Below, in pieces: positions 59,249 through 64,000 of a DNA stretch of 64,000 nt. This DNA is from Suillus spraguei (taxonomy: Eukaryota; Basidiomycota; Agaricomycetes; Boletales; Suillaceae): the NCBI GenBank assembly GCA_016800925.1, contig JABCPU010000127.1, positions 104,543 through 168,542 of the forward strand, given 5' to 3'. Position numbers and translations under genes: made by a program. The first letter of the stretch is position 1; each line of letters begins with the position of its first letter. Under the pieces are notes generated by a model. It had not been told where the DNA came from, did not search any database, and saw nothing but the letters and a program-made list of their open reading frames with translations.

Positions 59249-59884
59249 TGTTACGAACTGGGGTGGCATCACCAGCGACAGTGAAAAGACACAGACAGTC
59301 TGCTGGGAAGTTCTACAATGTACAGAAGAGGACAAGGTGAAAGTACAAGGAACACGTTCCGAGTACTATCAAGGGTTCTGCCTCAAAGACAAGTCTAAGA
59401 GGTTCTACGAGAATAGAGACTAAGGCTAAGGAGTGCTTAGACTTAGAGACAATTCAAGACGACTAAAGATTGGAGATCTTTAGCGAAGAGAAATCCAGGT
59501 AAAACCCAGTAAGATTAAAGTAAAGAATCTACTACAAGTACACTGTGCTTATATAGGTATATATGTGTGCACAGACCAGGTAACCATGAGAATATAACTG
59601 CATATCCTAATAAGGAAGGCATGTATAGTACAAGCGTGTTGAGATGCATGAGTCAGGAATAAAGACATGGGTTTAGTGTATGCATATGCTAAACCAGCTG
59701 AGTCTGAGAATGGAGTCATGGGAAGTCATGATATCACATGATATGACATATTGATGACATACTAGTTGAATCATGCAGTCATGTGATGTCTGATGGAAGT
59801 GGAGGTGTCCGAGCAATAAGCTCCATATCACGTGATATACGAGAATAGAAAGGAAAATGAATAGGGGCACGTACGACTGTAACA
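59249..59884 (-). repeat. Solo LTR of the gypsy family, long variant
   Basis: Starts TGTTACGAACTGGGGTGGC and ends GTACGACTGTAACA, like the LTRs at 39703 and 54370, but is 636 bp because of about 160 bp of extra sequence near 59650-59810 (in U3). The self-priming 11-mer (AAGATTAAAGT) is kept. No internal region or clear target duplication is present. It sits at the end of the hAT remnant. Confidence 0.85.
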
Positions 59885-59904
59885 GCTACGTCCAATTATA
59901 TGAT

Positions 59905-60335
59905 AATATAAAATAATGTACAGGCATGAGCAAAGTTGCGTGACAGGATAAGGTAATGCAAGAAAGCCACAATTCTGACAGGAATTCCTTGGCATGATCA
60001 TCCAGTGACACAATACTGTAAAAAAATATAAAAGCATTGGCAAAGTGGTGTGATGGCATAAGGTATTGCAAGACAACTACAATTCTGACAGTGATGTGTA
60101 TTAACTTTACAGTATGATCAACCTTCGGCAAATTAATATAAAGTATTAGATGAGCATCAACAAAGTTGCGTGACAGGAAAAGGTATCATAAGAAAGCCGC
60201 AATTCTGATAGGAATTCCTCAACATGATCATCCTATGACAAGATACTGTGAAACAATATAAAGCATTGGCAAAGTGGTGTGGTGGCATAAGGTGTTGCAA
60301 GAAAACCGCAATCCTGCTAGAAATTTGTATTGCAT
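59905..60335. repeat. Four tandem units of 110-120 bp
   Basis: CAAAGTTGCGTGACAGG or CAAAGTGGTGTGATGGC starts a unit at 59931, 60041, 60161 and 60270. Units alternate in type (GTTGCGTGACAGG, GTGGTGTG), so the array is a duplicated dimer of about 230 bp. It lies between the solo LTR and the region of host-gene fragments. Confidence 0.8.
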
Positions 60336-60429
60336 GGGTACATGCTCATTATTTACGGATACTAGTACTCTCTTTAGTTTTATCAGTGTAAGCTGCTCAG
60401 GTAATTACAACAAGAATGGTATTATAATG

Positions 60430-61273
60430 TTAGCCTGAACTCGTCTCCATTGGTATCCATATACGTCAATGAAATGCTTCGCTTTCGAGTTCAACAAGCT
60501 GTAAATACTGCTGATGGCATTCTCAGGACATTGGATCTCGACTGTGAATGGTGTTAGTACCCTGTAAAACTACGAGGTGAGCAGGACGTACTGAGATACA
60601 CTGGCTCCTGAAGACCAGGGTTAGCAAGCAAACATGCAGCATAGCAGACACGACGGCATGTAGGAATGATTTGTCCATCACTGCGATGGATAGCATCAGC
60701 GTTGTAACAGACAAACTCAGGCTGACCTTAAAAGAGTGGTTTTTGCATAGTGTCTCTTACTTAGGCTTTCCTTACCTTAGGTCCGCATTTTGGCTGATTA
60801 CATAAGAACCTTACCTTGCACCTGTCTTGACACCACTTCACTACCTACCAGTAGCAGTCTGAGACTTACTGTTTGAATAATGATTTTACTCCTCTGAGCT
60901 CTGAGCCTTGGACCAGAAACCCTTGGGTTGAATAGCAGCTAGGCACCATTCAACATATATCTGCACCCCAGCAGAGTTGTGTTACCCACAGCGTGCAGCT
61001 GACATTTTGCATAAGAAGGTTAAATATGAGTGGGTATCCATTGGACTTACAGTGACATCAAGAATATTGAAGTGGCCCTTATCTGAAATGGGCACCATTG
61101 GCTTTTGAGACGAGGGAGTCGGTGAGGGTGGACTTTCTGTGATGGACTGCATAAGTAAGTTAAATAAGATCAATATGCGATCATCAGCAGGATCTTGCTC
61201 ACCATGGGCAATGACAGACATGTTATGGATGTTTGTGGGCTTGTCCATGAGCCCACGAATCTGGTCTATTGTT
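60430..61273 (-). pseudogene. Translation elongation factor 2 (eEF2), rearranged fragments
   Basis: Exon-like pieces of eEF2 on the minus strand. At 61273-61203 it reads TIDQIRGLMDKPTNIHNMSV-IAH. After a 56-bp intron (61147-61202) comes HHRKSTLTDSLVSKA, the P-loop region, where the usual DHGKST is HHRKST. The sequence then jumps to HFNILDVT (near 61085), which in eEF2 lies several hundred residues further on. After another gap come NADAIHRSDGQIIPTCRRVC, YAACLLANPGLQEPVYL and VEIQCPENAISSIYSLLNSK (60725-60445). Domain I after the P loop, with most of the GTPase and domains II-III, is absent. Stops occur (for example after NGAHFR). It is a nonfunctional DNA-level fragment that kept an intron. 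Confidence 0.82.
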
Positions 61274-61904
61274 CAAAGACTCGTCAGAAAAGAGATCGGA
61301 TTTTCTTGCATGATGGTTCATGTGCTCACCTAGTACAAAGTTGCTATGATCATAAATGATGATTAGTGCATCGAAAACATAGATATAAGCGAATATGTAC
61401 ACCATTCACCTTGATATATCATTTTACGAGTACTCAAAGAGAAGGCATATGTGCATACTGTCAAAATTGACTTGTAGAGAGTGTAAAGCTGGCGGTACAA
61501 ACAAACACTTACATAATGAGTGCACTGCAAAGTTCAAGCTGAGTGAAGCTGAGTTGCCTGGATTGAAGCGCAATTTCCTAGGCAGATATCAGTCCACTTG
61601 CCTCACAGATTTGAATCCAAGTCCTATCTACTACAACATTTCAATGGAACACAGCGAGTTCAACCTGCAACAAGAGACCAATGAGTTTAGTAGGGGGTGC
61701 TTTGTGAAGTGGAGCCTGCTGAGAGAGGCATGCCTCTATAGCATTGAAAGCACTTATATCGTCTTGACTTGAACAAAGAGGGCTTGTGGTGGGCATAGTG
61801 AGCATGCTGGACTTGAGTTTCCTGACTGGAGCCACTCTGATGGGCTGGTATGATGTTAGCCCCTGGCACGCATGGTGAGACTACATACTGTCTGGGGCCT
61901 GTGT
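61274..61904 (-). other. Spacer between eEF2 and TAF2 fragments, unidentified
   Basis: A minus-strand open frame at 61835-61641 (SSMLTMPTTSPLCSSQDDIS, then FNAIEACLSQQAPLHKAPPT) looks protein-like but was not recognised. It could be another captured fragment. The rest has no recognised content. Confidence 0.4.
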
Positions 61905-62455
61905 AACTTGATGGTGCCACTGCAGATAACTACTGTTGAGATAGACTCCTCTTCAAAATCACCTTTCTCTCCACGGTGACCAGGATCAGGCTCTTCGAGA
62001 TAGCAAGGAACAACAAATTTGAACTCCCAAGTGCATCTCTCCCACAGACTGTCAATGCATGGAACCCAACATCTCGCAGCACCAGGAGATGATGATGATG
62101 TATATGCATGCGGTACATGCTGGAAAATATCAGAACTTCTTAATCATAAACACAGTAGTTGCTTACATATGGGTTAGAGTCAGTAGGACGAACTGGATGC
62201 CATCCACAGGACTTCTCAGGCTAAAATCAATGTGAACCATGACGGGCATGAATTCGGGTCCGGTTTCAGGTGTGTGGGAAGAGAGGGGGGTATGAGGCTC
62301 AGGCATAGCAGCTAATACAGTAAAAAATGAATATGTGACACATAATCCTTGAGCACTGAAATTTACCTTACTGAAATGACTGTTCAAAAGCGAGTGGTTT
62401 GCATGGCTGGTTTGTCAAAGCAAAACTTCCTTCGGAATTGCAATTGATAGTCCCA
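61905..62455 (-). pseudogene. TAF2 (TFIID subunit 2) fragment, second part
   Basis: On the minus strand, starting at LSIAIPKEVLL (about 62455) with a TGA soon after. Then QTSHANHSLLNSHF, PEFMPVMVHIDFSLRSPVDG, IQFVLLTLTH, and (after an intron) VPHAYTSSSSPGAARCWVPC, IDSLWERCTWEFKFVVPCYL, ending EEESISTVVICSG. This order matches the M1-aminopeptidase-like N-terminal domain of TAF2, which binds core promoter DNA in TFIID. The fragment stops before the central part of the protein. It continues the TAF2 piece at 63536, from which it is separated by a MED12 fragment. Confidence 0.75.
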
Positions 62456-63535
62456 GACATGCAATATTTATACCAGAGGCTGTGTGCGACGATTGAAGGA
62501 GCACTTGGCTTGGTATCTTCAGCTGAAAGTAAAATTTCCAGCATAACTGATGAAACTGCTTCTGGATGGTCTGTCTTATGAGCCAGTGCGTGTGTGAACA
62601 CCGCAATGTCGTTCTCCACCTGAGTTCTAGCCATTGCATCCAGCTGTCGTCCATCGTCCATCTCAACAATCAAGGTCAGGAGAGATCTGGTTTCCCCCCC
62701 TTGTGTTCGCCAGAGCAAATAAGTAGAATAGAGCATGGAAGTAATCGTGCCAGTGACATTCATTGCTGTTCATATAGTCGCAAAGCAGTGGAAAACCTCC
62801 CCAACAGCGGTCAATAATTCTGAGTGGGATGTCTGGGACAAGACTGAGAAACTCAGCTGCATAAAAGCTGTCAATAAATCAAACTTTGGAAGGAGTTAAA
62901 CACACCTCCAGTAAGGAGCCATAGCTATGAGTATACCTGAAGAGTTCAACCGCTGTACTGTATGTCTTCAGAGAACTGATCTCATCTAATGCTTGCAATC
63001 TGCATGCTCCGTAAACACAGCAAATAAAGTATTTGTTTTTGCACACCTCGAGGCAAATTTGTGTAAATTAGGAAGCAACCACTGTTTGATCATCCGCACT
63101 TGCTCAAAACATGGTGTGCCAAGCACAGTAGGACAACTGGTTCGGAGAGAGACATAGAAACTGAAGGCGGAAGAGTATCACTACAATTCATTAGCAATAG
63201 GAACCAGATGAAAATATTATTCTTACATACCACCAAACACAAGTGGAAAGATTGCATGAATTTCCCTCCGCATCTCACATTCACAGGCATCCTCAGGGGT
63301 CTGGGAAATTACAATGAAAGGAAGCTGTTGCATCAGGCTGAAGAATAATTTTAGTCAGAGAACAACATTGGTATGGCATATGATATACCTTGTTCAAAGA
63401 GAGTCCCTCCTCACCTCTTGCAATGAGTCTCTGCACATAAGCTGTGCAATCAAAGAGCCTACCCTTCATTAATTTGCTGAACAGACCCGCTACAGCCCTG
63501 AGATTGCCAGCCTCCCAGACGATGGGTTTTGAGTC
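62456..63535 (-). pseudogene. MED12 (Mediator kinase module) fragment inserted in TAF2
   Basis: From the junction after GDEG (63536) the frame continues VWEAGNLRAVAGLFSKLMKG and FDCTAYVQRLIARGEEG. An intron follows, then FIVISQTPEDACECEMRREI, and after decayed exons FEQVRMIKQWLLPNL-like text. NVTGTITSMLYSTYLLWRTQ, RSLLTLIVEMDDGRQLD, FTHALAHKTDHPEAVSSVML and SAPSIVAHSLWYKY end at about 62460. These blocks and their order fit the central region of basidiomycete MED12/Srb8. The N-terminal Med12 domain and the C-terminus are absent. Introns are retained. A MED12-only reading of the whole region was rejected because TAF2 sequence lies on both sides. Confidence 0.75.
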
Positions 63536-63811
63536 ACCCTCATCGCCTTCAGCCAATGCAGAATATATTTTCCACTCCAGCTCTGGATAAGTACGGCAAT
63601 CCTGAAGATTTGATATGTTGATCTGAGCGAGATCATCATAGTGAACAAAATCCACTGGGTGTGACGTGACAGAAACAGAGAGAATCACTGCAGAAAACAT
63701 GTCAAACAAGCCATCTGGAATTCAAGCGCAGAACATACTGCATTGTCTAGATTGCAGATGAATAATCTTCAGGCTGGGATTAGTTGGAAGGAGGGTGATT
63801 TTTGTGTAGCC
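63536..63811 (-). pseudogene. TAF2 fragment, first part
   Basis: Minus strand: GYTKITLLPTNPSLKIIHLQ-SRQC (63811 down), a roughly 50-bp intron starting GTATGTTC, then SVSVTSHPVDFVHYDDLAQI and NISNLQDCRTYPELEWKIYS, ALAEGDEG. This is the conserved start of TAF2, where GYTEI..IHLHSRQC and ALAEGDEG are family landmarks. In TAF2, LSIAIPKEV-like text should follow directly; here it is displaced to 62455 by the MED12 piece. Nothing upstream of the GYT exon was identified before the window edge. Confidence 0.75.
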
Positions 63812-64000
63812 CTGTTCAAAATGTTGTTATATGAGCGCCCGCCATGGATGGCGATGAATTAAGATTATTACATGCCAAGGACAGACAGATGGGCCAGATA
63901 AGGTCACTAGGAGCAGTCACTTGTATCTGCTCAGGAGATGAGGGAGGTAATCATATGATATCATCTTGCACTGCAATAATTGCTTCAGCAGAGCTGCAGC

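Noticed and set aside
60330..60440. CTAG followed by T near the left end of the host-fragment mosaic as a Helitron 3' end
   Set aside because: No GC-rich hairpin just upstream and no matching TC 5' end could be found, so the element type stays open.
60430..63999. A single intact MED12 gene running off the window
   Set aside because: Sequence on both sides of the MED12 blocks matches TAF2, and further downstream eEF2; the MED12 part is limited to about 1.08 kb.

Overview
The window looks like nuclear DNA of a filamentous basidiomycete, probably an Agaricomycete. Nearly every recognisable gene is broken by many short introns of about 45-60 bp, with GT-AG ends and CTRAY-like branch sites. The protein families (TPR-CHAT proteins, a Cnn_1N spindle-pole protein, A1 aspartic proteases, an agaricomycete-type P450, chromodomain gypsy elements) also fit. 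The species cannot be named from the sequence. All gene models were spliced by eye, and family assignments rest on remembered conserved motifs, not on searches.

Layout. (1) 1-2814: satellite-like DNA, with a roughly 2.35-kb direct duplication, three 210-bp tandem units, GC hairpins and a 7-bp G-rich minisatellite with 57 perfect units. It cuts off a vacuolar aspartic protease pseudogene (2815-3597). (2) 3.8-8.3 kb: a small conserved-looking gene with a GC-AG intron, a tandem pair of small secreted- or lectin-like paralogues (the second frameshifted) and a TA-flanked MITE. (3) 8.5-25.7 kb: the gene-dense host segment, holding an MFS drug:H+ antiporter, a fungal multi-pass membrane protein with a premature stop, a Cnn_1N/CM1 coiled-coil MTOC protein, a mitochondrial monothiol glutaredoxin (GRX5), a cytochrome P450 and a secreted GH20 beta-hexosaminidase. 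(4) 26-32.2 kb: a decayed TPR-CHAT gene and a duplicated FAD monooxygenase, one copy badly decayed and one nearly intact. (5) 33-36.3 kb: remnants of a PIF/Harbinger-type pair (Myb/SANT-like gene plus transposase) and a SINE-like sequence. (6) 36.8-38.3 kb: an A1 aspartic protease with an unusual first catalytic motif.

(7) 39.7-54.8 kb: two nested Ty3/gypsy chromoviruses of one family. The outer one is on the minus strand (39703-54842, TSD ATTCC). Its reverse transcriptase is split by a plus-strand copy (44033-51586). Both carry gag, pol with a chromodomain, and an extra third ORF with zinc-knuckle motifs. Their LTR and primer-site sequences indicate self-primed reverse transcription of the Tf1/sushi kind. 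Every ORF in both copies is broken. (8) 54.8-60.3 kb: LTRs of a second family, a solo LTR of the first family, short tandem repeats and a decayed hAT transposase.

(9) 60.4-64 kb: the most unusual part. Minus-strand, intron-containing fragments of three unrelated housekeeping genes lie in one orientation: TAF2 interrupted by a piece of MED12, then the rest of the TAF2 fragment, then an internally deleted eEF2. This looks like DNA-level gene-fragment capture and shuffling, possibly by a transposon.

The left half therefore holds functional host genes, while the ends and the right half are dominated by repeats and their debris. No RNA gene, CRISPR array or origin could be supported.
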